A DNA stretch of 64,000 bases from Takakia lepidozioides (GCA_030704615.1 CM060731.1:32674001-32738000), one strand, 5' to 3'. Shown: positions 24,206 through 35,511, numbered from the stretch's first letter. The notes: generated from the letters alone by a model not told the origin. Numbers and translations: made by a program.

Positions 24206-24970
24206 GAAGTTATCTTAATTTATAGCCTATTATAGCATTTGTGTCACAGCTCTATGGTGTAGTGGTGTTTGCATGCAGGCCAAGCAACGAGCAAGGGACA
24301 GCTGAGTTATTGTCTGACCCCTTACAATGGTGGGACGAAAGGTTTGATAAGGTGAGGCTATCTCCTGTTTGAAGTGAAAGAGTTTGTCAAGAGGGCCTGT
24401 GACTGAAACTATGGGCTGGATTTATCTCAAATTGCATACATTAATGAAATGCTGCTTTGTCATGAATAAGCAGCAATGTTGGCTACTGCTATAGGTAGGT
24501 GTCCATCGTTGTTCCGGTAATTTGAAAGATGTTGGAATCTTTGATGGATGTAGCCTGGTCTGTGAGGGGACGTGGTTGGACTTATGGTCACTCAGCTGCC
24601 CACTGGTGGTTCTCACAGCGAAGTCCAAGATCACCAGAGTTCCAGCATAAGCACCTCAAGGAGGTCCTTGGGATTGACGGTCGCTTGAACCCTCCTTCGG
24701 CAAATGCAGGGCTTTCTGCAATGACACCAGGTCGAGTACAATCTGGTGATGGATATTACTTTGATGTAGAGCATGGAGCTCCAGGCCAGGAGTACAGCGG
24801 GTATTGTCTTGATGATGATTTAATTCAAACATGTAGAATTGGTCCAATTTGTTCTTGAACTACTTGATGGCAGTAGTTAATTATACTTTGGTGATATGTA
24901 GCATGGAGCCTGTCCTCGTGAAGGGGTCCTGAGGTCAAGTAACTAACAACTTTCGAAAATAAATTGTGTT
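23100..24970 (+). repeat. Upstream module of PPR gene 1, duplicated at 33.5-35.4 kb
   Basis: Two blocks recur upstream of PPR gene 3. Block A (about 23220-23350: GATGGCAGCG, GCGGGTAGAGGCCATCACCAAGG) resembles 33870-33960. Block B (about 24590-24790: CTCAGCTGCCCACTGGTG, TCCAAGATCACCAGA, CATAAGCA, GGAGCTCCA) resembles 34325-34540 and, more weakly, 35185-35345. Together with a splice-acceptor-like TGCAG just before each PPR start codon, this suggests 5' UTR exons duplicated with the gene. A (GT)n(GA)n microsatellite sits at 24169-24204. Confidence 0.5.
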
Positions 24971-25017
24971 AAGTTGGAGTGTTAAGGGTTTTGAACCAAA
25001 ATATACTAGGATGCAGG

Positions 25018-27330
25018 ATGGCAGGGTGCAATCAGGCACAGTTGTATGAAGTGCGTACCTCCACCATGACCACTGCTCCTGGAAGAGGACAAAGAGAGCG
25101 AGCTGACAAGAACACTTCTGGCACTTGTGCGGATCTGACACTATTTAAGGAAGGACAAGTCAAAGAGGCGCTGCACATTTTGAACCAACAAAACATTTCG
25201 GTTGACTCGAATACTTATGTATGTCTCTTGCAGGAGTGCATTAAACTTAGAGACTTGAAAAGGGGGAAACAGGTTCATGACCACATTATCCAAAGCAGAT
25301 TCAAGCCAAACATCTTTCTACAGAATGCCCTTGTCAACATGTATGCCAAATGCGGGAGCGTGGTGGAAGCACGCCAAGTGTTTGACAAAATGCCTGAACG
25401 AGATGTGTTTACATGGACTATGATGATGGCAGGATGTGTGAAACATGGGTGTGGCAATGATGCTTTGGAGTTCTATGCACGTATGAGATGGGAAGGGGTG
25501 ACACCCAACAGGGTCACATTCATTTGTGTTCTCAACGCATGTGCCAGCTTGGCAGCCCTGGAAAAGGGCAAAGAGGTCCATGCTGACATTATTAGAGCTG
25601 GAACTGTGCCAGATATCATCCTAGAGACTGCTCTTGTTGACATGTATGCCAAATGCGGAAGCTTAGTTGATGCGCGACAAGTGTTTAACAAAATGGCTAA
25701 ACGAAATGTAGTGTCATGGAATGCTATGATAGCAGGATATGCGAAATGGGGAAGCATGAAGGATGCACGGTTGTTGTTTGACAGTATGGCTCAACGAGAT
25801 GTCGTCTCATGGAATACCATGATTGCAGGATATGCTCAGCATGGGTGGGTTAGAGAGGCTTTTGAGATTTATGAGCAAATGATGCGGGCAGAGGTGACAC
25901 CAGACAAGTTCACATTCGGCTGCGTTCTCAAGGCTTGTGCCAGCCTGGCAGTCCTGACAAAGGGCTTGGAGGTTCATGCTGACATCAGCAAAGCCGGAAT
26001 AGGGCACAATATTTTTCTGGAAAACAGCCTTGTTGACATGTATGCCAAATGCGGGAGCATGAAGGATGCACGTCAAGTGTTTGACAAAATGGTTGAACGA
26101 GATGTGGTCTCATGGAGCACCATAATAGCAGGTTATGCTCACCATGGGTGTGCTAGGGAGGCTTTTGCAATCCATGAGCAAATGATACAGGAAGGAGTGA
26201 TCCCTGACAAGGTTACAGTCACATGCATTCTCAATGTGTGTGCTAGCGCGGCAGCCCTGGAGAAGGGCAAAGAGGTGCACGCTAACATCAGCAAAGCTGG
26301 CATTGCGGGAGATATCATTCTGGAGAATTCCCTTGTTGACATGTATGCCAAGTGTGGGAGCATGACAGATGCACGTCAACTGTTCGACAACATAGCCAAG
26401 CGCGATGTGGTCTCGTGGAACACCATGATTGCGGGATATGGTCAGCATGGATGTGCTAAGAAGGCCCTGCAACTGTTTCATCAAATGCGGCGTGAAGGCT
26501 TCAAGCCGGATGGTATCACCTTTATATGTGTTCTCTCTGCCTGCAGCCATGCTGGCCTAGTGGATGAAGGCTGTGGCTACTTTGATTCTATGAGTTGGGA
26601 TCATGGCCTGACTCCTACAGTGGAGCATTTTTGCTGCATGGTGGACCTACTTGCCCGTGCAGGGCAACTGGATGAGGCAGAAAACTTCATTAATCAAATG
26701 CCGATCAAACCAGGTGCTGTGGTCTGGATGGCCTTGCTTGGAGCCTGCAGAATCCATGACAATGTGGAGGTAGCAGAACGTGCTGCAAAATGCGTACTCA
26801 AGTGGGATCCACAGGATGCTGCAACTTATGTGCTGCTATCAAACATCTACGCGGCAGCTGGCAGGTGGGACGATCAAGCCAAGGTGAGAAAGATGATGGA
26901 GGATAGAGGTGTGAAAAAGGAGCCTGGACGCAGCTGTATTGAGGTGGACAATAGGGTGCATGGATTCATCGTAGAAGATAGTACACATCCGCAAATTGAG
27001 GAAATTCATGCTGAGCTGAAGAGATTGTCCAGGCAGATGAAGGAGGCTGGGTATGTGCCTGACACGCGCTTTGTACTGCATGATGTGGAGGAGGAGATGA
27101 AGGAAATTTCTCTTTGCCACCATGGTGAGAAGCTGGCCATTGCTTTTGGGCTCATCACCACTACCCCTGGGACGCATCTCCGTGTGATCAAGAACCTTCG
27201 TGTGTGTGGTGACTGCCACACCGCCATCAAGTTCATTTCGAAGATTGTTGGGCGAGCTGTTGTTGTGCGAGATTCCAGCCGCTTTCACCACTTCCAAGAT
27301 GGGGTCTGTTCTTGTGGGGATTATTGGTGA
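25018..27330 (+). CDS. PLS-class PPR protein with E and DYW domains, organelle RNA editing (PPR gene 1)
   Basis: Uninterrupted 770-residue ORF. I chose the ATG at 25018 over 24979 because all three PPR genes here share a start directly after an ATGCAG acceptor-like site followed by GATGGC, and share the following Asn-Gln-Ala. Family knowledge: PLS repeats bind organelle RNA one base per repeat; the DYW domain is the C-to-U deaminase. Seen: repeats from roughly residue 60, with four full MYAKCGS-type S motifs, E/E+ region (WMALLGACRIHDNV onward), PG box (KEPGRSCIEV), deaminase Zn motif HGEKLAIAFGL plus CGDCH, and a terminal DYW. Odd: HGE replaces the usual HSE (the His and Glu are kept), and near 25740 one S motif runs directly into another, so a P-L pair has been lost in frame. 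Target transcript unknown. Confidence 0.9.
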   Translation: MAGCNQAQLYEVRTSTMTTAPGRGQRERADKNTSGTCADLTLFKEGQVKEALHILNQQNISVDSNTYVCLLQECIKLRDLKRGKQVHDHIIQSRFKPNIFLQNALVNMYAKCGSVVEARQVFDKMPERDVFTWTMMMAGCVKHGCGNDALEFYARMRWEGVTPNRVTFICVLNACASLAALEKGKEVHADIIRAGTVPDIILETALVDMYAKCGSLVDARQVFNKMAKRNVVSWNAMIAGYAKWGSMKDARLLFDSMAQRDVVSWNTMIAGYAQHGWVREAFEIYEQMMRAEVTPDKFTFGCVLKACASLAVLTKGLEVHADISKAGIGHNIFLENSLVDMYAKCGSMKDARQVFDKMVERDVVSWSTIIAGYAHHGCAREAFAIHEQMIQEGVIPDKVTVTCILNVCASAAALEKGKEVHANISKAGIAGDIILENSLVDMYAKCGSMTDARQLFDNIAKRDVVSWNTMIAGYGQHGCAKKALQLFHQMRREGFKPDGITFICVLSACSHAGLVDEGCGYFDSMSWDHGLTPTVEHFCCMVDLLARAGQLDEAENFINQMPIKPGAVVWMALLGACRIHDNVEVAERAAKCVLKWDPQDAATYVLLSNIYAAAGRWDDQAKVRKMMEDRGVKKEPGRSCIEVDNRVHGFIVEDSTHPQIEEIHAELKRLSRQMKEAGYVPDTRFVLHDVEEEMKEISLCHHGEKLAIAFGLITTTPGTHLRVIKNLRVCGDCHTAIKFISKIVGRAVVVRDSSRFHHFQDGVCSCGDYW

Positions 27331-28802
27331 GACGGGCAACATGACGTGAGAGGAGGCATGGAGTCAAACAGTTGGGTGGAAAGGCTATAATGTCTAAGAA
27401 GCAAGTCAATCTGAAAGAAATTGTGTGTCTTTGAATGCAGTCGGCAATACAGACCATTCTATGACTTCCGCAAGGCGATGATCATAATGCAGTCTATTCA
27501 ATAGTAGCAGAGAAGTCCCGGTAGAATCCCTTTGTGCAGAGTTCTGGACACTGGCAGGAAGAAAACTAAAAACAAATTCCACTGGATACTATTGAATAAG
27601 GGGATCCCAAATAGGTTGATGCAGTCTTGGTGATTTTGTTTTGATTGACAAGGAAATTTCAGTCACATGATCACACATGGTCACATCTGATCACTCACTA
27701 CAGGAGCTGGAGAGGTATTCTCATGCACAACAACATCACGTGGTCTTTGAAGCTGCATAGTTTTTCCTGCATACCGAGGAATGTGGTTCAATTGGTTCTT
27801 GCATTGGTCACGAAATGGCTTCCACCACCGCTCTCACTCACAAGGGGGCATTGCAGTTTGCTCCAGTGTTCCTGAGTGATCTCTGACCTCAGCTGGAGAA
27901 CTTGCCTTCTGCGGTAAAGATTATGCCCGTGACATTCAGCAAAACAATTCAATCACAGGTGATCTGGTGGTGATTGACATATAATGCTAGAAAGCACCAC
28001 ATTCATATTAGCAAGTATTGATCATTCGGGCTTGTGGGTGTGTGACTATTCTTTGGTGACAGTGTACTGCTTTCTGACTGTGGTGCAACACACACAGTAG
28101 CAAAGAAAACCATGAAGATCTGCATGATGACCATTCCAGTTGGGAAATAATCATAGAACAACAGAGTTTCATATTCATGACAGGTGTCCTGAACTGTTTC
28201 TAATGTGACCAACATGGCAACCGCCATGTTCTTCTCTCTGCACTCTGACCCAATTAATATTAGAATTGGATAACAAAGCCTACTCATTGTTGATGACAAA
28301 GTAACCATAATAGGATATTTCTGTTTGCTTTTGGGGGGGGCCTATGTGTCACAAATAGGTGTCTATGAGTCCAAACTTTGAAAAATCATATCAATTTCAT
28401 ATTATCTCGCGAAAATTGGGTTACTTCTTTTCGATTTGCTAATCCATGAAAATTGGTTCTATGTTGTGCTGTTCACACTATCCATGGAAACTAGGTAAAC
28501 TGTCCATTTTGGGTTCGTCTACATTAGTGCAAAATTTGAAAATCAGGTGAACAACCTGCTAACAGGTTGGAGTGTCCAAATCACCAGGGTGCTTTAGAAA
28601 ACCAAAAATCTATGGCGTCCCACGCACCACCTGAATTCTTCTCGTTCATAACTGTACTTGCAAAATTGGCAACTTGGCTGGCAGTTAGGTACCCAGTGCA
28701 GCTTACAGTGCGCATACTCACTGTTGTATGCAATAAATTGTTTCACCCTTCCATCATGACTTTTTCAGCCTCACCTATGAAGTGAAACGCATGGTGCTTG
28801 TT
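27331..28802. other. Interval between convergent PPR genes 1 and 2, nothing recognised
   Basis: This 1.5 kb lies between two 3' ends. A minus-strand frame at 28308-28003 (101 residues, one hydrophobic stretch) has no family resemblance and is probably chance. No repeat or RNA gene recognised. Confidence 0.35.
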
Positions 28803-31433
28803 TCACCAGTAGTCCCCACAAGAACAAACCCCGTCTTGGAAGTGGTGAAAGCGGTTGGCATCTCGTACAACAACTCCTCGCCCAACAATCTTTGATATGA
28901 ACTTGGTGGCAGTGTGGCAGTCACCACACACCCTAAGGTTCTTAATGATGTGGATGGCCATCCCAGGGGGAGTGTTAATCAACCCAAAAGCAATGGCAAG
29001 CTTCTCACTGTGGTGGTGAAGAGAAAATTCCTTATGTTCTTCTCTCACATCATGCAACACAAAACGCGTGTCAGGCATGTAACCCGCTTCCTTCATCCGC
29101 AAAGACAATCTCTGAAGCTCAGCATGGATTTTTTCAGTTTGTGGATGCAATGTGTCTTCAACACCAAATTTATGCACCTGGTTGTCCAACTCAATGCAGC
29201 AGCACCCTGGCTCTTTCCTGACCCCTCTGTCCTGCATCATTCTTCTCACCTTTGCTGCATCATCCCACCTGCCAGCAGCAGCATAGATGTTTGATAGCAG
29301 CACATAAGTGGCAGCATGCTGGGGATCCCACTTGAGAAGGCACTTCGCCGCACGTTCTGCCACCACCACATCGCCATGAATTCTGCATGCACCAAGCAAA
29401 GCCCCCCATGCAGCTCCACCTGGGTCAATCGGCATCTTGTTAATGAGAACCTCTGCCTCATCTAATCGCCCTGCACGGCCAAGAAGGTCCACCATGCAGC
29501 CAAAATGCTCCACAGTAGGAGTGAGGCCATGAGCTTGACTAATTGAATTGAAGTGGTGAAGGCCTTCATCCACCAGGCCCACACGGCTACATGCAGAGAG
29601 AACACATGTAAAGGTGATATCATTTGGCTTTGACCCTTCTTGTTGCATTTGGTCAAATAGTTGCAGGGCCTCCATACCACACCCATGCTGAGCATATCCT
29701 GCAATCATTGCACTCCAGGTGACCACATTTCGTTCACTCATATTGTCAAACACTTTCCGTGCACCCTTTATGTTCCCACACTTTGCATACATAGCGACGA
29801 GGGTATTATCTAAATTTATATATGGTGCAATCCCAGCTTTAATGATGTCAGCATGCAGCTCTTTGCCCTTTTCCAGGTCTGCCAGACTGGCACACGCCTT
29901 GAGAGCACAAACAAAAGAGACCTTGTCAGGCATCACCCCTTCCCGTATCATTTGCCCATACATCATCAAAGCTTCCCTACCAAACCCACGCTGAGCATAT
30001 CCAGCAATGAGGCCGTTCCATGACATTATGTTGGGCTTCAACCCTTCCTCTTGCATTTGTTGAAATAGCTCGAGGGCCTCCTTCCCACACCCATGCTGGG
30101 CATATCCTGCGGTCATCACATTCCATGAGACCAAATTCCGTTCAGCCATATTGTCAAACACTCGACGAGCATCCTTTATGTTCCCACATTTGGCATACAT
30201 GGCAACAAGGGAGGTCTCTAGGATAACATCTGGGGCAATTCCAGCTTTAATGATATCACCATGGATCTCTATGCCCTTTTCCAGGGTTGCCAAGCAGGCA
30301 CACGCATTAAGAATGCAAATGAATGTGACTCTGTCAGGAATCACCCCTCCTTGTATCATTTGCTTGTACATCTCGAAAGCCTCCTTACCATACCCATGCT
30401 GTGCATATCCTGCTAACATTGCATTCCATGACACCACATCTCGCGTAGCCATACTGTCAAAAACTTGAAGTGCATCTTTAATGCTCCCACATTTGGCATA
30501 CATGTCAACAATGGTATTCTCCAGGATGATATCTGGCACAATTCCAGCTTTGATAATGTCAGCATGGACCTGTCTGCCTTTTTCCAGGGCAGCCCAGCTG
30601 GCACATGCATTGAGAACACAAGTGAATGTGACCTCATTGGGAGTCACCCCTTCCCGTATCATTTGCTCATAGGTCTCAAAAGCCTCCTCCCCATACCCAT
30701 GCTGTGCATATCCTGTGATCATTGCACTCCATGAGACCACATTTCGTTGAGGCATATTGTCGAACACTTGACGTGCATCTTTCATGTTCCCGCACTTGGC
30801 ATACATGGCAGCAAGGGCAGTGTTCAGAATGATATCTGGTACAATTTCAGCTTTGATGATCTCAGCATGGACCTCTTTGCCCTTTTCCAGGGCTCCTAGG
30901 CTGGCACACGCCTTGAGGACACAGATGAATGTGACTCTGTTTGGCATCACCCCTTTCTGTATCATTTGCTCATAGATCTCAAAGGCCTCCTTACCACGGC
31001 CATGCTTGGCATATCCTGCCATCATTGTATTCCACGTAAACATATCACGTTCAAGCATATTGTCAAACACTTGGCGTGCATCCACGAGACTCACACACTT
31101 TGTATACATGTTAACAAGGATATTGAGTAGAAAAATGCTTGGCTTAAATCCACTTTGGATCATGTGGGCATGCACCTGTTTACCCTCTACTAGGCATTTC
31201 ATCTTGATGCACTCCTGCAGCAGACAGGCATAAGTATCAAACTTTGCCGAAATGCCTTGTTGGTTCAAAATGTGCAGTGCCCCCTTCAGGTGTCCTGCCT
31301 TACACAGCATCTTCACATCCCCATAAATGCTAGAGGACTCCTTGTTGACTCCCACTTCTGGTCCTTCATGAAAAGTAGTACTCACGAGGGAGGCGAATGA
31401 TTCTGAAAACCATGCCTGATTGAATTGTGCCAT
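28803..31433 (-). CDS. PLS-class PPR protein with E and DYW domains, organelle RNA editing (PPR gene 2)
   Basis: Minus-strand ORF of 876 residues from the ATG at 31433 (another in-frame ATG lies at 31478; 31433 is favoured by the shared TGCAG-GATGGC context). Close paralogue of genes 1 and 3. Seen: N-terminal part with GVNKESSS, at least five MYAKCG-type S motifs alternating with SWNAMIAGYAQHG-type P motifs and LNACASLAALEKG-type L motifs, E/E+ region, PG box (KEPGCCCIEL), canonical HSEKLAIAFGL and CGDCH zinc motifs, and a terminal DYW. Near residue 500 a P-type motif (ELFQQMQEEGLKPN) runs straight into another (IMSWNGLIAGYAQ), the scar of an in-frame unequal exchange. It is tail-to-tail with gene 1 and head-to-head with gene 3. 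Confidence 0.91.
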   Translation of the reverse strand: MAQFNQAWFSESFASLVSTTFHEGPEVGVNKESSSIYGDVKMLCKAGHLKGALHILNQQGISAKFDTYACLLQECIKMKCLVEGKQVHAHMIQSGFKPSIFLLNILVNMYTKCVSLVDARQVFDNMLERDMFTWNTMMAGYAKHGRGKEAFEIYEQMIQKGVMPNRVTFICVLKACASLGALEKGKEVHAEIIKAEIVPDIILNTALAAMYAKCGNMKDARQVFDNMPQRNVVSWSAMITGYAQHGYGEEAFETYEQMIREGVTPNEVTFTCVLNACASWAALEKGRQVHADIIKAGIVPDIILENTIVDMYAKCGSIKDALQVFDSMATRDVVSWNAMLAGYAQHGYGKEAFEMYKQMIQGGVIPDRVTFICILNACACLATLEKGIEIHGDIIKAGIAPDVILETSLVAMYAKCGNIKDARRVFDNMAERNLVSWNVMTAGYAQHGCGKEALELFQQMQEEGLKPNIMSWNGLIAGYAQRGFGREALMMYGQMIREGVMPDKVSFVCALKACASLADLEKGKELHADIIKAGIAPYINLDNTLVAMYAKCGNIKGARKVFDNMSERNVVTWSAMIAGYAQHGCGMEALQLFDQMQQEGSKPNDITFTCVLSACSRVGLVDEGLHHFNSISQAHGLTPTVEHFGCMVDLLGRAGRLDEAEVLINKMPIDPGGAAWGALLGACRIHGDVVVAERAAKCLLKWDPQHAATYVLLSNIYAAAGRWDDAAKVRRMMQDRGVRKEPGCCCIELDNQVHKFGVEDTLHPQTEKIHAELQRLSLRMKEAGYMPDTRFVLHDVREEHKEFSLHHHSEKLAIAFGLINTPPGMAIHIIKNLRVCGDCHTATKFISKIVGRGVVVRDANRFHHFQDGVCSCGDYW

Positions 31434-31732
31434 CCTGCATGACTCAAAAGTCTTAGAGACAAACCTTGACAGTAACAACTCAGAACATTCTCAAAGCTCC
31501 TGCATAGTTCAAGAAGAATCCTTCATGAGGAGAGGCTCCTTGGTTCTACGTCACAACATGAACCTCGAACAATTTTTCCAACTCAGACAGCAGCTGCAAG
31601 TGCATTACTGGTCCTTCTATGCAGAGAACCACAGCTGAGAACTGCGTTCACCTTCGCTTAATACAATGGCTTAACACAACGCTGCACTACAATATCTGTA
31701 TAAAACTCCCTCTTTGGAACCTCCTATGAATG

Positions 31733-32125
31733 TCACCAACGCACGACTTTTCTGCTAAATTTTTCTAAAGGGAGAGAAGCAACAATCCTCTCATTCCAAA
31801 ACATAAGATCCCTTCCCCTAGGATACCCAAAGGATGGCTCACTCTCTAGCTCCATGAAGATTATGATGAGAGTACTTAGCAGACCACCCCATGCAACCAT
31901 GAATGGAAGGTCAAAAGTCTGTGAGGTCTGCATCTGTACAAGAGGGACTGCCACAGGAAGTATCCCCCATCCACCAGGGTTCGCCACAGACACTTGGCTA
32001 ACTGCTTCCAGCTTCTCCAATTGACAACCTACCAGCGCAGGATTCTCATAGTCACCAATCCACGATGTGTGGTTGGTGCTCTTGGGTGTAAAATCTGGGC
32101 CTCTGGGATTGATCTGCACCCACAA
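31733..32125 (-). CDS. Unrecognised ORF or exon with one membrane segment
   Basis: 130 codons, minus strand, upstream of PPR gene 2. Seen: a soluble N-terminal half (GDYENPALVGCQLEKLE, NPGGWGILPVAVPLVQ) followed by one strong hydrophobic segment (LPFMVAWGGLLSTLIIIFME) and a basic tail. The composition looks like a plastid membrane protein exon rather than random frame, but I do not recognise the family and no upstream exon could be fixed. It could be chance. Confidence 0.3.
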   Translation of the reverse strand: MWVQINPRGPDFTPKSTNHTSWIGDYENPALVGCQLEKLEAVSQVSVANPGGWGILPVAVPLVQMQTSQTFDLPFMVAWGGLLSTLIIIFMELESEPSFGYPRGRDLMFWNERIVASLPLEKFSRKVVRW

Positions 32126-32439
32126 TCCATTCCTGCCTCCTTCAGCTCTCCGTTCCTACCCAATAAAATTAATGCATCTTCCCTTGCTGCAAGTAGCTGC
32201 AATACATTACCAGACAACCCACCCTACCTGGCAGACACTAGTTCCTTGAGTGAACTGGTTAAAAAGGGTGTGTGTGTGTGTGAAACAACACATGTGAATG
32301 TGGTTGCACTACCACTCTGTTGCAGAGAAAGGACCCACAAGAGAGAGGGAGAGACAGGACACCATCATTAACTTCTGAGATGTCGTCTCCCTACTCAGTA
32401 AGTCAGAGCGCATTGTTCCTATCAATGTGGAATTTATGG

Positions 32440-32790
32440 ATATAGCTGGACTTGTTGAAGGAGCAAGCAAGGTCGGGGTCTATGGCTACAAAGCTCTCTG
32501 TTTCGCCCAAAAGTGGGCTCGGGATCTATGGCCACAAAGCTCCGGCAACGTCTCATGAGTACATTCTCTCTCTCTCTCTCTCTCTCTCACAGACACACAC
32601 ACGTTGCTGGGAAGCTCACACACAGCAGGTTGAAGCTTGTGTGAAGGGCTTTCTAGAGGAAATCTGGAAAGCCCGATCTAATTATATCAAGGTGAGTCCC
32701 TCACACCTGTCGTTCTGCCCAAACTGCGTGCGAGGTCTATGGCTACAAGGCTAGGCAACATCTTACGAGTACATTTTGTCTCTTACGCAC
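32440..32790 (+). mobile_element. LINE 3'-end fragments with (CT)n
   Basis: Tail scrap (GGGATCTATGGCCACAAAGC, CTCATGAGTACATTC) followed by a CT run at 32563-32590, then the family's last coding block ([20 protein letters not shown]) and a second tail ending TTACGAGTACATT near 32778. The order tail - CT run - 5'-truncated unit - tail matches the copies at 3.1-4.4 kb and 17.5 kb. Confidence 0.7.
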
Positions 32791-33500
32791 ACCCTGTTTC
32801 CAGCTTCTTACTGTCACATTGCATATCCGATTGGAGGTTCTGGCAGTTTGTAGATATCCAAGGTGAAGCAGTCTGATGATTTGTACTGTGAGGATGTGTA
32901 TAGGTCTTGCAAGTGGCTGCTACTTGAGAATGATGTAATTGCCACCAACGAATGGAACAAAGATCAAGAAGGGAGCACACCTGGGCAGAAACCACCGCCA
33001 CTGCAGCATTGCGGCTGGCCGCACATGCGATAACCTTCTGGACATGGCGATTACTGGATGAATCTGCAAGGTCTGACTCTGCAACATCAGCTGATAATAT
33101 GACTGGCTTCATGGTAACACCCAAGCACAGCAGCTGCACCACCTTACTCTCCTCTGACAGCGAACCAACTTTGCTGGCTGTCCTGCCGGTAACGCATCAT
33201 TTATTCTCTGGACCCTGAGCCGCAACCTCGATCTCTTCTAACAGAGTCCCAAACCGATGTCAGAACTTGCTGTTTCTATCGAAGAAACAGCAGCAACAAG
33301 ACATCCATACATGCATCTTATGGAAAAGCACAGTGGAATTCAACTCCCATCCTATGTCTAGTGTGTTCCCAGTAGTGGAATATAGTTCAACCAAAAACTG
33401 GTAAGGGCCGGTCAAGTTCTATCATTAGAATTGAATAGCGTCCCAGAAATCATCCAGTTCGAAAAGCTTTCGGCAGGAGACGAGAGTAGAATGTGAAGTG
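32791..33500. other. Intergenic, nothing recognised
   Basis: Short chance frames on both strands, no family features, no repeat noticed. Confidence 0.3.
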
Positions 33501-35505
33501 GGCGATTGGTTGAATGACTCCAGCAAATGTGACAGCCATTTTGAGGAATGAATGTGGTCTCCAGATGATTGGAATTAGCACCATGGAGACTGGAAGAGGG
33601 AGATGGACGCAATCCACCGTTTGTCAGTTTACTTTAGTGCCGTATGTGGAGGTATTGTGTTGGAGAAGTTGTATGGGCTCTCTACAATGCCCAATCATGC
33701 GTGCATTCTGAAGCATTCGCGCTCTATGAGCACTCGCCCAGAGCCTATACATGATCCCACGTACCCTCGTTCGATCTTCACGGAGGAGCATTGGCCGAAT
33801 GGAAAGCTTGCCGAATCCTGGGTAGCTGGGTGGTTGAAACGCACCAAGATCATCCTCAAAGAGAACTACGAGGATGGCAGCGCGAGCTCTTATGCGCTCG
33901 CAGGGAGAGGCCATACCCAAGGCCTTGTTCACCGCTTGTGGTGAGCGGGCGAGAAACCTCACAGTAAACATAGAATGGCTTTGGCGTGAGTTCACGTTTT
34001 GGGACAAGTGCTACAAGGTGAGGTTATCTCTTGTGTTATTCTACAGTTTCGCCCCGAGGATCAAAAGGAGCTGATCTTTTCCTTGAGTTAATTTGGAAAT
34101 TGATGTGTTTTGTAGACTGCACCATGCTTTCAGTTGCTTTGATTAATGGCAGTGAAGATCTACGTTCTGTCACACGTGATATAGTGGTGCTGGTTTGGTT
34201 CAGTCGACTGCTAATTCACATTACAATTGAAGTTGGTTGTGGTGACCTGCTGTTGGAAGCGTGTGTGGTGGAGCTTTGGTGGTTATAGCCTGATCTATAT
34301 GAGGCTGTGGTTAACATTATTGCTGCTCAGCTGCCCACTGGTGATCTTCACAGGACTGTCCAAGATCACCAGACTTCAGACATAAGCATGCAAAGGAGGT
34401 CTTCTGGAATGACAGTTTGTCAAACGCTTGGATGACAGTAGACCTAGCTAGCAGGGCACAAAGCGATGCACAGCAGGATGGTGGGTGTATATCAACGTAC
34501 CAGTGGAATTCTGGTGTACACAGTGGAGCTCCACGGAAATTTCAGGAAGAAAATCCAGAATCTGATGGGATGGCGGGTTATGTTCGAAAGACAGAGTCTG
34601 GTCAAACACTGGCTATGGGTGAATGTGAGTATCACCCACAATCAGCTGGACATAACCACAAGCTCTTCCCGTATCTTCTGCAACATCTGTGATTTTTGGT
34701 ATGTTTTTTGGTCTCTTTGGTGTTTAAGGCAGAGAAACAGCCAGAAGAACTTCTATTTCATTCACAGCTACAACAACTACTGTATAGAGTGCGCATTGTT
34801 AAGCTGGCGAAAAAATTCTTGCATGCAGGTCAATTACTGAACATGGAATGGGTCTGGCAGGACTTCGATCCCTCGCAGTGTTGTGACAGCACATTTGAGA
34901 AGGTGATGCTCTCCTCATTTAGAACGTGAAAGAGTTTGTCAAGGTGGGACTGAAGCTGGCATGATTAAGTTTGGAGTGGACTTTGGCTCCAGTATTCTAG
35001 ATGATGAAGATTTTTCTCTTGGCTGTGAAATAGCAGCAAAGTAAAGTCTCACTTCTACCATGTGTGGGAGGGGTCGTTAGCAGGCCACCAGAGTAGTTTT
35101 GCAAGGTTTGTTCTCAGTATTTGAAAGATGCTTGTAGCTTGGTTGTTTTTCCTCGGTCTGTATGAGGCAGTTGCCTGCAGCTTTACTGCTCAGTTGCACC
35201 CATTTCGCTTTCGCAGATGAGTCCAAGCTCAGTGGACTCCAGACATAAGGACCTTTGGTTTGAGATGAATCCTTCAAACCAAGCTGAAACACGATGTGTT
35301 GATGGTTCTGATGTGAATGTACACCAAAGAGCTCCAAGGTATATGGCTTATGATCACTCAACAGATTGAATTTACGGTGCTTGGTGCAAAATGGACAAGT
35401 AGTTTTTGCTAATAAGTATAAGCCAGTCCACGTGAAGAAACTTTTCATGGAGGTATGGAGACAGAGTTTGGAGTATAGAGTTGTGTAACTAAGAAATTTG
35501 AGGCA
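33500..35505 (+). repeat. Upstream modules of PPR gene 3 (duplicate of those before PPR gene 1, block B present twice)
   Basis: Block A at about 33870-33960 and block B at about 34325-34540 match 23220-23350 and 24590-24790 in order and orientation. A second, more diverged copy of block B is at about 35185-35345 (GCTCAGTTGC, TCCAAGCTCAGTGGA, CAGACATAAGGACCT, AGAGCTCCAAGGTATATGG). The unit lies just upstream of the PPR start at 35512, so it is probably 5' UTR or promoter DNA copied with the gene. No protein function assigned. Confidence 0.5.
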
Positions 35506-35511
35506 TGCAGG

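Noticed and set aside
25275-31233. Antisense ORFs of 60-146 codons across the PPR genes
   Set aside because: They recur with each PPR repeat and mirror its codon pattern (MLPHLAYMSTR-type), so they are shadows.
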